The notes: generated by a model not told the origin, from the letters alone. 64,000 bases of DNA from Azospirillum thermophilum (GCF_003130795.1 NZ_CP029354.1:434001-498000), one strand, 5' to 3'. Positions 54,680 through 63,450 are shown, numbered from the stretch's first letter. Numbers and translations: made by a program.

Positions 54680-55594
54680 ATGACCGCATCCTACCCGCGC
54701 GACATGATCGGCTATGGCGCCACCCCGCCGCAGGCCAACTGGCCGGGGGGCGCGCGGGTGGCGGTGCAGTTCGTCATCAACTACGAGGAGGGCGGCGAGA
54801 ACTGCGTCCTGCACGGCGACGCCGCCTCGGAAGCCTTCCTGTCGGAGATCGTCGGCGCCCAGCCGATCCCCGGCGCCCGCCACATGAACATGGAGTCGAT
54901 CTACGAGTACGGCTCGCGCGTCGGCTTCTGGCGGCTGCACCGGATGTTCACCGAGCGGCAGATGCCGGTGACCGTCTACGGCGTCGCCATGGCGCTGGAG
55001 CGCAACCCGGCGGCGGTCGAGGCGATGCTGGCCGCCGGCTGGGAGATCGCCACCCACGGCTGGCGCTGGATCGACTACCAGCACCTGCCGGCGGAGGTGG
55101 AGCGCGAGCACATGATGCGCGCCATCGAGGTCCACACCGCCGTCACCGGCAGCCGGCCGCTCGGCTGGTATCTCGGCCGCTGCAGCCCCAACACCTGGCG
55201 GCTGGTCGCCGAGGAGGGCGGCTTCGTCTACAACGCCGACTCCTACGCCGACGAGCTGCCCTACTGGGACCTCAGCCACGGCCGCCCGCAGCTCATCGTG
55301 CCCTACACGCTGGACGCCAACGACATGCGCTTCGCCACGTCGCAGGGCTTCAACTCCGGCGACCAGTTCTTCGCCTACCTGAAGGACAGCTTCGACCTGC
55401 TCTATGCGGAGGGGGCGACGCAGCCCCGGATGCTGTCGGTCGGGCTGCATTGCCGGCTGGTCGGGCGTCCGGGACGCGCCGCGGCGCTGGCCCGCTTCCT
55501 CGACTATGTGCGCGGCCACGACAAGGTGTGGGTGGCCACCCGCCTCGACATCGCCCGCCACTGGATCGCCAGCCACCCGGCCCCGGCCGCCTGA
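54680..55594 (+). CDS. puuE: Allantoinase, PuuE type (polysaccharide-deacetylase fold)
   Basis: A 304-residue protein of the NodB/polysaccharide deacetylase superfamily. It opens YPRDMIGYGATPPQANWPGG and has VQFVINYEEGGENCVLHGD, THGWRWIDYQHLP and GLHCRLVGRPGRAAALARFL, the signature of PuuE allantoinases rather than chitin deacetylases. It opens the hydantoin ring of allantoin to allantoate. It is divergent from uraH and followed by uraD after 12 bases. A longer upstream frame would cover the uraH promoter and is not used. Confidence 0.95.
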   Translation: MTASYPRDMIGYGATPPQANWPGGARVAVQFVINYEEGGENCVLHGDAASEAFLSEIVGAQPIPGARHMNMESIYEYGSRVGFWRLHRMFTERQMPVTVYGVAMALERNPAAVEAMLAAGWEIATHGWRWIDYQHLPAEVEREHMMRAIEVHTAVTGSRPLGWYLGRCSPNTWRLVAEEGGFVYNADSYADELPYWDLSHGRPQLIVPYTLDANDMRFATSQGFNSGDQFFAYLKDSFDLLYAEGATQPRMLSVGLHCRLVGRPGRAAALARFLDYVRGHDKVWVATRLDIARHWIASHPAPAA

Positions 55595-55606
55595 GGAGCC
55601 CCGCCC

Positions 55607-56131
55607 ATGCCCGACCGCCCCGCCCACGGCCTCGACGCCGTCAACGCGATGGACCGCGCCGCCTTCGTCGCCGCCTTCGGCGCGGTCTACGAGGACAGCC
55701 CCTGGGTGGCGGAGGCGGCCTGGGAGGCCCGACCCTTCGCCGACGCCGCGGCCCTGCGGGCGGCGCTGGCCGGGGCGGTGCGGACGGCGGGACGGGAGCG
55801 GCAGCGCGCCCTGATCCTCGCCCATCCCGACCTGGCCGACCGCAAGGCGCGGGCGGCCAACCTGACCGCCTTCTCGCAGACCGAGCAGGCCCGCGCCGGG
55901 CTGGACGAGCTGACCGGGGCGGAGGCGGAGGAGCAGCGCGCCCTGAACCGCGCCTATCGGGCGCGCTTCGGCTTCCCCTTCATCATGGCGGTGCGCCACA
56001 GCACCAAGCAGCAGATCCTGCAGGCGATGCGCGAGCGCGTCGCCAACGAGCCGGAGGCGGAGTTCGCCCGCGCCCTGCAGGAGATCGACCGCATCGCCGG
56101 CTACCGGCTGGAGGAGCTGGTCGCGGGGTGA
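55607..56131 (+). CDS. uraD: OHCU decarboxylase
   Basis: A 174-residue helical enzyme. Conserved blocks are EDSPWVAEAAW near the start, ILAHPDLADRKA (the active-site HPDLA) and RFGFPFIMAVRHSTKQQIL, with the ending EIDRIAGYRLEELV. It decarboxylates OHCU to S-allantoin, which PuuE then hydrolyses. Gene order puuE-uraD with divergent uraH keeps the three steps together. It is the last gene of the unit and meets the unknown gene at 56141 head to tail with nine bases between. Confidence 0.95.
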   Translation: MPDRPAHGLDAVNAMDRAAFVAAFGAVYEDSPWVAEAAWEARPFADAAALRAALAGAVRTAGRERQRALILAHPDLADRKARAANLTAFSQTEQARAGLDELTGAEAEEQRALNRAYRARFGFPFIMAVRHSTKQQILQAMRERVANEPEAEFARALQEIDRIAGYRLEELVAG

Positions 56132-56140
56132 GCGGCGCCC

Positions 56141-57520
56141 CTACTCCTCCATGTCCATCTCGCCGATGGTGGCGAGGATGGCCTGGCGGAGCTGCTCCGC
56201 CTTGGCCGGGCCGGCGACCAGCTCCAGCAGGCGCAGCGCGTAGAACAGGTTCAGCTCCGCCGCGTCCGCCGCGTCGCGGCTGCCGGCACTGCGGGGATAG
56301 TCGTCCAGCAGGGCCTGGGCGCGCCGGGCGAGGTCGCCGGTCATCGCCTTGACCGTGTCGTCCAGCGGCTTCTGCAGCCCCAGCGACTCCGCCAGCGCCT
56401 CGCAGCGGCGAAGCGCGCGGGCGTGGTCCTCGGCGGCGGACTGCGCCTCCTCGTCCACCACGGGGACGCCCGCCCCGGCCGGCGGCGGCACGGCGGCGAG
56501 GATGCCGCCGGGGGCGGTGTCGAGCACGGAGGCCGAGACCATGTCGCGCACCGCCGCCTTCACGGCGTCCAGCCGCTCGCGGTACATCGGCTCGGCCAGC
56601 AGGTCCATGACGGCGTTGGTGGTGTCGACGCTGGCGATCAGCCGCTCGGCGATGGCGATGGCCGCCTCCGGCGAGGCCACGGCGTCCGACGTGCCGGGGT
56701 CGAAGCGGGCGGTGCGCTCCTCCAGATTGCTCACCACCAGACCGCTCAGTTGCGCGAACAGCACCGGCTGCTCCTTCCTTGCCCGCCCGAGGTCGAGGTC
56801 GTGCAGCACCGTCAGCAGGTCGGCCGGGGTGGCGAGACGGGAGGCCGCGACCAGCAGCACGTAATAGACCGCGCTCGTCGCCTGCCGCGCCGCCGCCTGG
56901 GCGGCCTGCTCGATCGCCGCGATGTGCGGCGGCTCCAGCACCGGCACCAGCTTGGGCGACAGGTCGGCCTTCAGCGATTCCAGGACCGGCCCGACCTCCA
57001 GGAAGGCGGCGACGTCCAGCGCCTGCCGCCACAGCGCCTCGTCGCCCTGGAAGCGGCGCCACATCAACTGGCGGCCGGCGTCCCGCTGCAGGGCGCCGCG
57101 CAGCGCCTCGGCGGCCATCGGCCACAGCTTGCGCCCGACATTGGCCGCCCCGTTGCGGCTGCCGGGCGGCATCTCGCGCACCTGGCGGTCGAACTGGTCG
57201 AAGGCGTGGGGGTCCATCGCCTCCCTGACGGTGTCCCAGACCGGCTCGATCACCCGCCGCTCGATCCGGCCGAGCGGCACGTCCACCCCGCCGAAGGTCT
57301 CCAGCACGTCCTCGAAGGGCATGCACAGCACGCGTTTCAGCGTCAGGCGGCGGTCCGGGCGGACCTGGACCAGCCGCGGCCGGATGCGGTCGAGCGTCTG
57401 GCGGATGTCCGGATGGTCGCGCACCCGCTCCAGCAGCCGCACCACCTCGGCGAACTTCTCGTCCGGAATGTCGAACAGCCGGCCCTCCAGCCCGGGGAGG
57501 AGATCGTCCGGCCGGCTCAT
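56141..57520 (-). CDS. Uncharacterised helical protein, second gene of a two-gene unit
   Basis: A 459-residue cytoplasmic protein without membrane segments. I do not recognise its family. It opens SRPDDLLPGLEGRLFDIPDE and has a striking block RPRLVQVRPDRRLTLKRVLC followed by MPFEDVLETFGGVDVPLGRI. The rest is rich in Ala, Leu, Asp and Glu and is probably all helix, with a Pro/Gly-rich stretch (APGGILAAVPPPAGAGVP) near residue 345. The ATG at 57520 overlaps the stop of the upstream gene by four bases, so the two proteins probably work together. Further upstream reading in the same frame is a shadow. Confidence 0.75.
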   Translation of the reverse strand: MSRPDDLLPGLEGRLFDIPDEKFAEVVRLLERVRDHPDIRQTLDRIRPRLVQVRPDRRLTLKRVLCMPFEDVLETFGGVDVPLGRIERRVIEPVWDTVREAMDPHAFDQFDRQVREMPPGSRNGAANVGRKLWPMAAEALRGALQRDAGRQLMWRRFQGDEALWRQALDVAAFLEVGPVLESLKADLSPKLVPVLEPPHIAAIEQAAQAAARQATSAVYYVLLVAASRLATPADLLTVLHDLDLGRARKEQPVLFAQLSGLVVSNLEERTARFDPGTSDAVASPEAAIAIAERLIASVDTTNAVMDLLAEPMYRERLDAVKAAVRDMVSASVLDTAPGGILAAVPPPAGAGVPVVDEEAQSAAEDHARALRRCEALAESLGLQKPLDDTVKAMTGDLARRAQALLDDYPRSAGSRDAADAAELNLFYALRLLELVAGPAKAEQLRQAILATIGEMDMEE

Positions 57521-58623
57521 GCGGCGCGCGCCTTGACCGTCTCGATCCGCCGGATCGCCTCCAGATCCATGCGGCCGGTGCGCCAGTCCTCCAGCATGCG
57601 GACGGAGCGGCGGTGGACGGCCTGCAGCTTCTGCGCCTCGCCGTTCAGGTCGCGGCTGGATTCCTCGCGCGGGACCAGCGGGATGATGCGGAACAGCTCG
57701 TGCACCGTCAGGGTCTGCTGCTGGCGGTCCTGCGCCAGCGAGGCGTCCCAGGCGTTGATCACATAGTCCCAGCCGTCGAGCAGCCAGGACATGCGGATGG
57801 CGTGGCTCCGCACCTCCGCCAGCTCGCCGTCCCAGTGCCGCATCAGACGGCCCATGGCGTCGATGCGGCCGTGGAACGCCTTCAGCACGCCGTCGCCGAT
57901 GTCGATGGTGTGCTGCGCCACCTCCGCGCAGAAGCTGGCGACCGGCGAGGCGTCGCTGTAGGTCTCCTTCGCCCACTCGTCGACCGAATCGCGGAAGCCC
58001 TTCAGCTCGTTGAACACGCGCAGCAGCCGGCCCGGCTTGGGCGACTGGTAGAGCCCGACCGGGGCCACCACCTCCGCCAGCTCCGACAGACGGGCGTACA
58101 GCACCGACGGCGCCAGCCGCAGGCTGGTCGCGGCGCGCGTCATCAGGTCGCGCGTGCGCCGCTGCCCCTCGTCGGTGTCGAGGTCGGTGGCCAGCATGTC
58201 GGGCGAGGTCATGCCCGCCGCCTTCAGGATGGCGAGGATCAGCAGGTAGTTGGTCAGGGTCCGCTGCTCGTCGTCCTCCTCCAGCGCCGCGCGGGCGGCC
58301 TGGGCGGCCTTCGGCCCGGCGAGGCCGCGGCGGGCGACCTTCATCGTCACCCGGCGGATCTCGTGCGGCGAGCAGGCGTCCTCCTTCACGATCAGCTCGT
58401 GCAGGTAGCGGTCGTGCATGGTCATCGGCACCATGTCCGGCACCGCCTTCCACGGCACGACATAGATGCCGAGCCCCTCGGACAGGCTGGGGATCAGCAC
58501 CTCCAGCCGGGAGCGCTCGCCCTTGCGGACCCGCGTCTGCGACAGCAGAGGGGTGGTGAAGGCCACGGCGGCCCCCCGCTCCTCGAAGGTCGACGGCGCG
58601 TATTCGATGGTCCCCTTCAACAT
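57517..58623 (-). CDS. Uncharacterised protein, first gene of a two-gene unit
   Basis: A 368-residue soluble protein. The first 85 residues (LKGTIEYAPSTFEERGAAVA, then LEVLIPSLSEGLGIYVVPW) look like a small mixed alpha/beta domain; from about residue 90 on it is helical (ALEEDDEQRTLTNYLLILAI, WDGELAEVRSHAIRMSWLLD). I know no domain for it. Codon use and length match real genes around it. It overlaps the next gene by ATGA. The start at 58623 follows a GGACGG; no better site is seen. The strict overlap suggests a complex of both products. Confidence 0.75.
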   Translation of the reverse strand: MLKGTIEYAPSTFEERGAAVAFTTPLLSQTRVRKGERSRLEVLIPSLSEGLGIYVVPWKAVPDMVPMTMHDRYLHELIVKEDACSPHEIRRVTMKVARRGLAGPKAAQAARAALEEDDEQRTLTNYLLILAILKAAGMTSPDMLATDLDTDEGQRRTRDLMTRAATSLRLAPSVLYARLSELAEVVAPVGLYQSPKPGRLLRVFNELKGFRDSVDEWAKETYSDASPVASFCAEVAQHTIDIGDGVLKAFHGRIDAMGRLMRHWDGELAEVRSHAIRMSWLLDGWDYVINAWDASLAQDRQQQTLTVHELFRIIPLVPREESSRDLNGEAQKLQAVHRRSVRMLEDWRTGRMDLEAIRRIETVKARAA

Positions 58624-59105
58624 CCGTCCGGTCCTGGCACGGTCCTGGCCCGCCCCCGGCAGCGGGACCGGCCGACAGCCGCAGTTTGTTTAGACATGGA
58701 TTATCCAACAGGCGCGGCAAGACCGGTTGCATGAAATTGTTCCAAATTGCATCAAGCTGAGACAGGGCGACGCGGCGTGTTCCCTCCCGCGTCCCGCCGG
58801 CGATAGACGCCGCACCTTCCTGGCGATACCGCCACTGCCGCCTCCCTTCCGGTTTCTAGGACTGGTAATGCCCATCCGGCAGGCAAGCCGATACGAAATC
58901 ATGCAGAAGCCGGGCGGCAGCTCTTGAACCTTTGATTTCTTCTATAGGTGCGCGAAGTATCGATTTTCCGGCGCCGCGCGAACTTTCCGTCCGCCGTCCG
59001 CCTTGCCCCTTGCGCTTTGCCGCCGGGGGCGACACCCTGTGCGCCGCCGGACGTTCCGGCAGGCAAACAGGGCCAACCGGTTCCAGATCGAGGGAGTGGC
59101 AGAGG
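58624..59105. other. Intergenic region before the lumazine-synthase-like gene
   Basis: About 480 bases between divergent genes. The left part (58685-58760) is AT-rich and contains the direct repeat TTGCAT spaced by 19 bases, fitting a promoter of the unknown two-gene unit. Small open frames exist (for example 58727-58927) but none has support. I looked for a riboflavin riboswitch because of the downstream gene and saw no match to its conserved core. Confidence 0.5.
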
Positions 59106-59510
59106 GTGAACACCATCGGCATCGTGCTCGGGCGCTTTCATCGGCGCGAGGTGGAGGAGATGCTGGACGAGGCCCGCGCCGTCGCGGCGCGCCGCCAGAT
59201 CGGCATCGTGGCCGAGGTGTGGGTCCCCGGCTCCATGGAAAAGCCGCTGGCGATCAAGCGGCTGCTGCAGCGCCCGGACGTCGGCGGCGCGGTGGCGCTG
59301 GGCATCATCGAGCGCGGCGAGACCGAGCACGGCAACGTCATGGGCCATGCCGTGATCGGCAGCCTGATCAACCTGCAGCTCGAATTCATGAAGCCGGTCG
59401 GCGTCGGCATCCTCGGCCCGGGGATCAATCCGTCGCAGATCCCGCCGCGCATCCGCCCCTATGCCGCCGCCGCGGTCGAGGCGGTGGCCGAAATGTTCGC
59501 CACGGCATAA
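59106..59510 (+). CDS. Lumazine synthase (RibH)-like protein, archaeal-type sequence
   Basis: A 134-residue protein starting at a GTG at 59106. It opens NTIGIVLGRFHRREVEEMLD and has VAEVWVPGSMEKPLAIKRLL, then VALGIIERGETEH at 65-75 and VGVGILGPGINPSQ, ending in a helix PYAAAAVEAVAEMF. GETEH corresponds to the catalytic-His strand of 6,7-dimethyl-8-ribityllumazine synthases. The combination of PGSxxxPLAxKxLL, EGETEH-like and GILGPG-like blocks resembles methanogen RibH more than the usual bacterial enzyme. It would make lumazine from ribulose-derived butanone phosphate and ribityl-aminouracil. No other rib gene is nearby. Confidence 0.75.
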   Translation: MNTIGIVLGRFHRREVEEMLDEARAVAARRQIGIVAEVWVPGSMEKPLAIKRLLQRPDVGGAVALGIIERGETEHGNVMGHAVIGSLINLQLEFMKPVGVGILGPGINPSQIPPRIRPYAAAAVEAVAEMFATA

Positions 59511-59591
59511 CGACCCCTCACCACGCGTTGCGGTGTGAAGCAGTTCACTGCGCGCAAGCCTCCGCATGCACATCCTGATGTGCAGCAAGCG

Positions 59592-59906
59592 ATGGAGGCA
59601 GCCTTGGAATTCCGCAACGTGAGGGTCAATGGCCGGCGCACCAGCATGCGTCTGGAGACGCAGATCTGGGACGCGCTCGAGGATATCGCCCGCCGCGAGG
59701 GAACGGATCTCAACGGCCTGCTGACGCACCTCGACATGCGTCGCGGCAAGTCGTCCCTGGCCAGCGCGGCGCGGCTCTACACGCTGGCCTATTACCGCGC
59801 GGCGGCGGAGCAGTCCTTCCCGACCGACTTCGAGCGGCCGGCCCCGATCTTCCGGCCCCAGGGCGCCGGCCACCCCCACCCCCACCCCCATGTCCACGCC
59901 GCGTAG
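59592..59906 (+). CDS. Ribbon-helix-helix domain protein (RHH_4 type)
   Basis: A 104-residue small protein. After VRVNGRRTSMRLETQIWDAL comes EDIARREGTDLNGLLTHLDM and SSLASAARLYTLAYYRAA, the pattern of the alphaproteobacterial ribbon-helix-helix family that may bind DNA. It ends in a His/Pro tail (GHPHPHPHVHAA) that could bind metal. I prefer the ATG at 59592; a GTG at 59535 would add 19 residues. It lies 81 bases after the RibH-like gene on the same strand. Confidence 0.8.
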   Translation: MEAALEFRNVRVNGRRTSMRLETQIWDALEDIARREGTDLNGLLTHLDMRRGKSSLASAARLYTLAYYRAAAEQSFPTDFERPAPIFRPQGAGHPHPHPHVHAA

Positions 59907-60182
59907 GCGGGCACGGATGGTCGGGCGGCCGGGAGCGTCCGCGAGCGGCAGTGGCCGGCCTGCCGCTTTTGCGCGTGCCTCCTTGTCATCACGCCGTCAT
60001 CTGCGCACCCTACAGTAGGTCCGGGAACATTACCGGCAAGCCCCGCAAATGGGCGGCGAACCAGAACAGCACCCGGAGACGCCCCGGCAAGTCATGCCCA
60101 GGACGATCCGGCGACGGCGAGGCCGGTCCCGCCGGTCATACATCCGTATGACGCGGCAATTCCTTGACGGGAGGGGGCGACC

Positions 60183-61118
60183 ATGCCGTTCCGGGTCATC
60201 GCAGGGACATTCCAGGCCGTGAACTACTCGCCGGACGGGGATTCCCTCCGGTTCCGCCCCAACGACCCGGAGCTGCTCGGCAGCCTGTCCGGACCGCGCG
60301 CCCGGATCAACCGCCGCGGCGACGTCCAGCTCCGCATCGAGGCGATCGACACGCTGGAGACCCACTATTCCGCGGCCGGCGGCGGGACCTTCGGCCAGCC
60401 GAAGGACCTCGCCAGGGCCGCCCGTGCCCGTCTGCTGGAGTTCGCCGGCATCACCGACGTCCGGTGGGACCGCAGCGACATGAACGTCGTCGCGGCCCGC
60501 GACGGGACCGCAGGCCACATCGTCAGCCGCGCCGTCGACAAGTTCGGCCGCCCCATCGCCTTCGTCTTCGCCGGCGACCCGCCGGAGCAGGACGGCAGCG
60601 ACCTCTTCCTGGACGTCGCCCGGCTGCGCGAGAGCTACAACCATCTGGCCCTGGCCGAGGGGCTGGCCTACCCGACCTTCTACACGGGCCTGTTCGCCGA
60701 CCTGCGCGACGCGCTGACCGCGGCGACGCGGCAGGCGCGGGCGGCGCGTCTCGGCATCCATGACCGGGACGTCACCACGGCGGGGTTCGATGCGACCTCC
60801 CTGTCGGCGGTGACGGACGAGGCGGTCATCATGCCCAAGCTGTTCCGCCGCATCGTCGAGCATATGGTCGGCCTGGGCACCGCCGTGGGCTTCAAGGACA
60901 GCCTGGAAGCCTCGCACGAGCCGGTCCTCGACCTCGCGACGTCCAACTTCACGCATTTCGACAGCTTCGTCGAGCAGGAGCCGGGATCGACCCGGATCCG
61001 CCTGACCCGCGAGCCGGAACAGCTCGTCTTCGACGCCATGCCGCAGCGTCCGGCCAACCACTTCGCCGCCCTGCTGTCGGATACCCCGCTCCTGGACGGC
61101 GAGCCGCTGCCGGCCTGA
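60183..61118 (+). CDS. Staphylococcal-nuclease-fold-like protein of unknown role
   Basis: A 311-residue protein starting behind GGGAGGGGG at 60183. The first 180 residues follow the SNase layout: DGDSLRFRPND, a strand with VQLRIEAIDTLETHY in place of RLxGIDTPE, and later GRPIAFVFAGDPPEQDG then LRESYNHLALAEGLAYPTFY. The C-terminal 120 residues have no domain I know. There is no signal peptide. It may cut nucleic acid or have lost this activity: the Arg and Glu of the SNase active site are not both certain. It stands alone, convergent with a GNAT gene; a 12-base GACCGCCCGTCC repeat follows. Confidence 0.65.
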   Translation: MPFRVIAGTFQAVNYSPDGDSLRFRPNDPELLGSLSGPRARINRRGDVQLRIEAIDTLETHYSAAGGGTFGQPKDLARAARARLLEFAGITDVRWDRSDMNVVAARDGTAGHIVSRAVDKFGRPIAFVFAGDPPEQDGSDLFLDVARLRESYNHLALAEGLAYPTFYTGLFADLRDALTAATRQARAARLGIHDRDVTTAGFDATSLSAVTDEAVIMPKLFRRIVEHMVGLGTAVGFKDSLEASHEPVLDLATSNFTHFDSFVEQEPGSTRIRLTREPEQLVFDAMPQRPANHFAALLSDTPLLDGEPLPA

Positions 61119-61157
61119 CCGCCCGTCCGACCGCCCGTCCGACCGGACCAAGCGCCG

Positions 61158-61799
61158 CTACTGCAGCGGCGGCCCGGCCGTCGCCAGGGCCTCCGCCCGG
61201 CGTCGTCCGGGGAAATGGCGCGTCGGCGCCCCACGGCCGTCGTGATGGCCGAGGCTGCGGCCGGTCCGGTGGGCGAGCGACAGCAGGCTGCCGGCCTCGT
61301 CCCCGGCGATCCAGCCCGTGCCGGCGTCCAGCGCCAGTTCCAGGATGTCGTCGCCGTCGCCGGCGACCAGGCCGGTCTCGTCGAAGCCGGCACGCAGATA
61401 GAGCGCGCGGGCCTTGTCGTTGCCCGGCGTCACCTGCAGCCGGATGCGGCGGCAGCCCTCGCGGTTGGCGAGATGGGTCAGGATGGCGCGGAAGGCGGCC
61501 TTGCCGTAGCCGCGGCCCTGCCGGCGGCGGTCCAGCAGGAAATAGCTGAGCCACCAGCAGCTGCGGTCCCGCAGGTCGCGGGTCACCACGAAGAAGCCGA
61601 CCTTCTCGCCGCCGGCCTGCAGGACGAAGCCCAGCCGGTCGCGGTGCGCGGCCAGCTCGTCGGCGATGTCCGGCAGCGGAACGAACCAGTCGAGCTGGTG
61701 CTCCTCGATTTCGAACTGAAGCAGGTCGGACGGGGACTGGAGTTTCGCGAAGACGAGATCCGGGGTTTTGTCGGCCCCCGGGGCCGTGACGGTAGGCAT
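61158..61799 (-). CDS. GNAT-family N-acetyltransferase
   Basis: A 213-residue protein with a GNAT domain at residues 25-150: the acetyl-CoA pyrophosphate loop RRQGRGYGKAAFRAIL and the following NREGCRRIRLQVTPGNDKAR, YLRAGF block are typical. The last 60 residues (after IAGDEAGSLLSLAHRTGRSL) are basic and unrelated to the domain. The acceptor is not known. It converges with the nuclease-like gene; about 380 bases separate it from the BenE-type gene upstream on the same strand. Confidence 0.88.
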   Translation of the reverse strand: MPTVTAPGADKTPDLVFAKLQSPSDLLQFEIEEHQLDWFVPLPDIADELAAHRDRLGFVLQAGGEKVGFFVVTRDLRDRSCWWLSYFLLDRRRQGRGYGKAAFRAILTHLANREGCRRIRLQVTPGNDKARALYLRAGFDETGLVAGDGDDILELALDAGTGWIAGDEAGSLLSLAHRTGRSLGHHDGRGAPTRHFPGRRRAEALATAGPPLQ

Positions 61800-62179
61800 G
61801 GGACTCCGCTTGGGAGGACAGGACAGGAGAGGAACCGTTGGCCGCGCGGCATCGCGTCGCGGGGCCGATCCGCCGTCAGGGGCGGACGCGCGGGTTCATC
61901 TGCCGGAACCGGACCGATCCGGGCGGAAGGCCCTCCGGGGGGACGATGACGGGCTCATGGGCAGGCGAAGGGCGGCAGGGTCGATCCTGTGCCGCAGCGA
62001 TGTGAGGGGGTCGCCAGCCGGACGGAAACCTCCGGCACCCTTGTCGGTCCTATCGGCGCCGCCGACCGGGAGGATCGCGGCGCTGCCTCTGCTGAGGCGG
62101 GTGGGCATGAAGCACGCTGTGCAGTTTCACCTTCCCGGAAGATGGGGCGGCGGGCGGCGGGCGAAAAGAGGGGGGCGGC
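61800..62179. other. Intergenic region upstream of the GNAT gene
   Basis: About 380 GC-rich bases with several short inverted repeats, for example GCCGGA/TCCGGC around 62018-62038. I checked for cobalamin, FMN, molybdenum-cofactor and c-di-GMP riboswitch cores by eye on both strands and found none. No convincing open frame is present. Confidence 0.45.
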
Positions 62180-63433
62180 TCAATTCGCCGCCGCGGCGGG
62201 CCGCAGAGCGAAGCTCCGGCTATGCAGAAAATGCATGACTCCGCCGAGCACCAGCCCCCAGAACGCAGAGCCGATGCCGAAGAAGGACAGGCCCGACGCG
62301 GTGACCAGCAGCGTCACCATGGCCGGTCCCCGCGCCTCCTCCTGCTGGACGGCGCCCATCAGCGCACCGCCGAAGGCGCCGATCAGGGCAAGGCCGGCGA
62401 CCGCCTCGATCAGGACGGGGGGCGAGTGGATGACCAGCGTCGCCGTCACCCCGGCCAGCCCCGCCAGCAGCACGTAACCGACCCCCGCGGTGGCCGCCGC
62501 CTGCCAGCGCCGCTCCGGCCGCGGATCGGCGTCGGCACCGGCGCACAGCGCCGCGGTGATGGCCGCCAGATTGATGGTCGGCGCGCCGAAGGGGGCGGCC
62601 AGCGCCGACACCGCCCCGGTCAGCAGGAAGATGCCGCGCACCGGCGGCTCGTAGCCGTAGGTCGCCAGCACCGTCAGGCCGGGGATGTTCTGCGAGGCCA
62701 TGGTGACGATGAACAGCGGCAGCGCGATGCCGACCACCGCCTCCCAGGTGAAGACGGGGGTGACGACCGCGAGGTCCGGCAGCGCCATGCCGGAGACGGC
62801 CGCGCCGCCGCTGCCGTCCAGCGCCATGGCGGCGAGCGCCACCACGACCGCCGCCGGCACGGCGTAGAGCTTGGCGACGCGCCCGACCAGCACCCAGGTG
62901 GCCAGCAGAAGAAGAAGCACCCCCGGCGCCTTGCCCATGGCGAGGAAGGGGGCGAGGCACAGCTTCATCAGGATGCCCGCCAGCATGGCGCTCGCCAGCG
63001 GCTTGGGGATCGCCATCACCCAGCGGCCGAGCGGGGTCCACAGCCCCGCCACCATGATCAGCAGCCCGACCAGGACGAAGGCGCCGACCGCCGCCGGGAA
63101 GCCCCCGGCGACCGGCCCGGTGGCGGCGAGCAGGGCGAGGCCCGGCGTCGTCCACACGATGCTGACCGGCATCCGCGTGCGCCAGGACAGCCAGAGCGCC
63201 GGCAGCCCCATCGCCACCCCCAGCGCCAGCAGCCCGGAGGCGAGCTGCCGCGGATCGGCCCCGACCCCGGCCAGCCCCTGCACCACCACGGCGACGGAGC
63301 TGGCATAGCCGACGAGGGCGGCGATCACGCCGGTGGACATCGCCTGGACCGACAGGCCGCCGGCCGGCGGCGCGGACGAGGGAGGGATGGAGCTGCTCAT
63401 GGGCGCGACCCTGCTGCGCGGGGTGATGGACAT
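62180..63433 (-). CDS. benE: BenE-family benzoate/H+ symporter-like permease
   Basis: A 417-residue membrane protein with about twelve helices. It has the BenE landmarks ALVGYASSVAVVVQGLAGVG near the start, ALWLSWRTRMPVSIVWTTPG and FGAPTINLAAITAALCAGAD, the last being the re-entrant loop shared with nucleobase permeases. BenE members import benzoate or related acids, but the substrate is not proven. It is divergent from a GntR/FCD regulator with a 16-base palindrome between them. The start could also be the ATG at 63400. Confidence 0.88.
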   Translation of the reverse strand: MSITPRSRVAPMSSSIPPSSAPPAGGLSVQAMSTGVIAALVGYASSVAVVVQGLAGVGADPRQLASGLLALGVAMGLPALWLSWRTRMPVSIVWTTPGLALLAATGPVAGGFPAAVGAFVLVGLLIMVAGLWTPLGRWVMAIPKPLASAMLAGILMKLCLAPFLAMGKAPGVLLLLLATWVLVGRVAKLYAVPAAVVVALAAMALDGSGGAAVSGMALPDLAVVTPVFTWEAVVGIALPLFIVTMASQNIPGLTVLATYGYEPPVRGIFLLTGAVSALAAPFGAPTINLAAITAALCAGADADPRPERRWQAAATAGVGYVLLAGLAGVTATLVIHSPPVLIEAVAGLALIGAFGGALMGAVQQEEARGPAMVTLLVTASGLSFFGIGSAFWGLVLGGVMHFLHSRSFALRPAAAAN

Positions 63434-63450
63434 TGTTCGTCCACCCTCTT

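Noticed and set aside
58727..58927. Small open frames in the gap before the RibH-like gene
   Set aside because: They lack conserved features and overlap the likely promoters on both strands.
58624..59105. FMN riboswitch before the lumazine-synthase-like gene
   Set aside because: The conserved FMN riboswitch core segments are not present in this leader.
61800..62179. Riboswitch upstream of the GNAT gene
   Set aside because: A GACGGAAACCTCC string first looked like part of a cofactor riboswitch, but it is on the strand opposite to the GNAT gene and the other conserved parts are missing.
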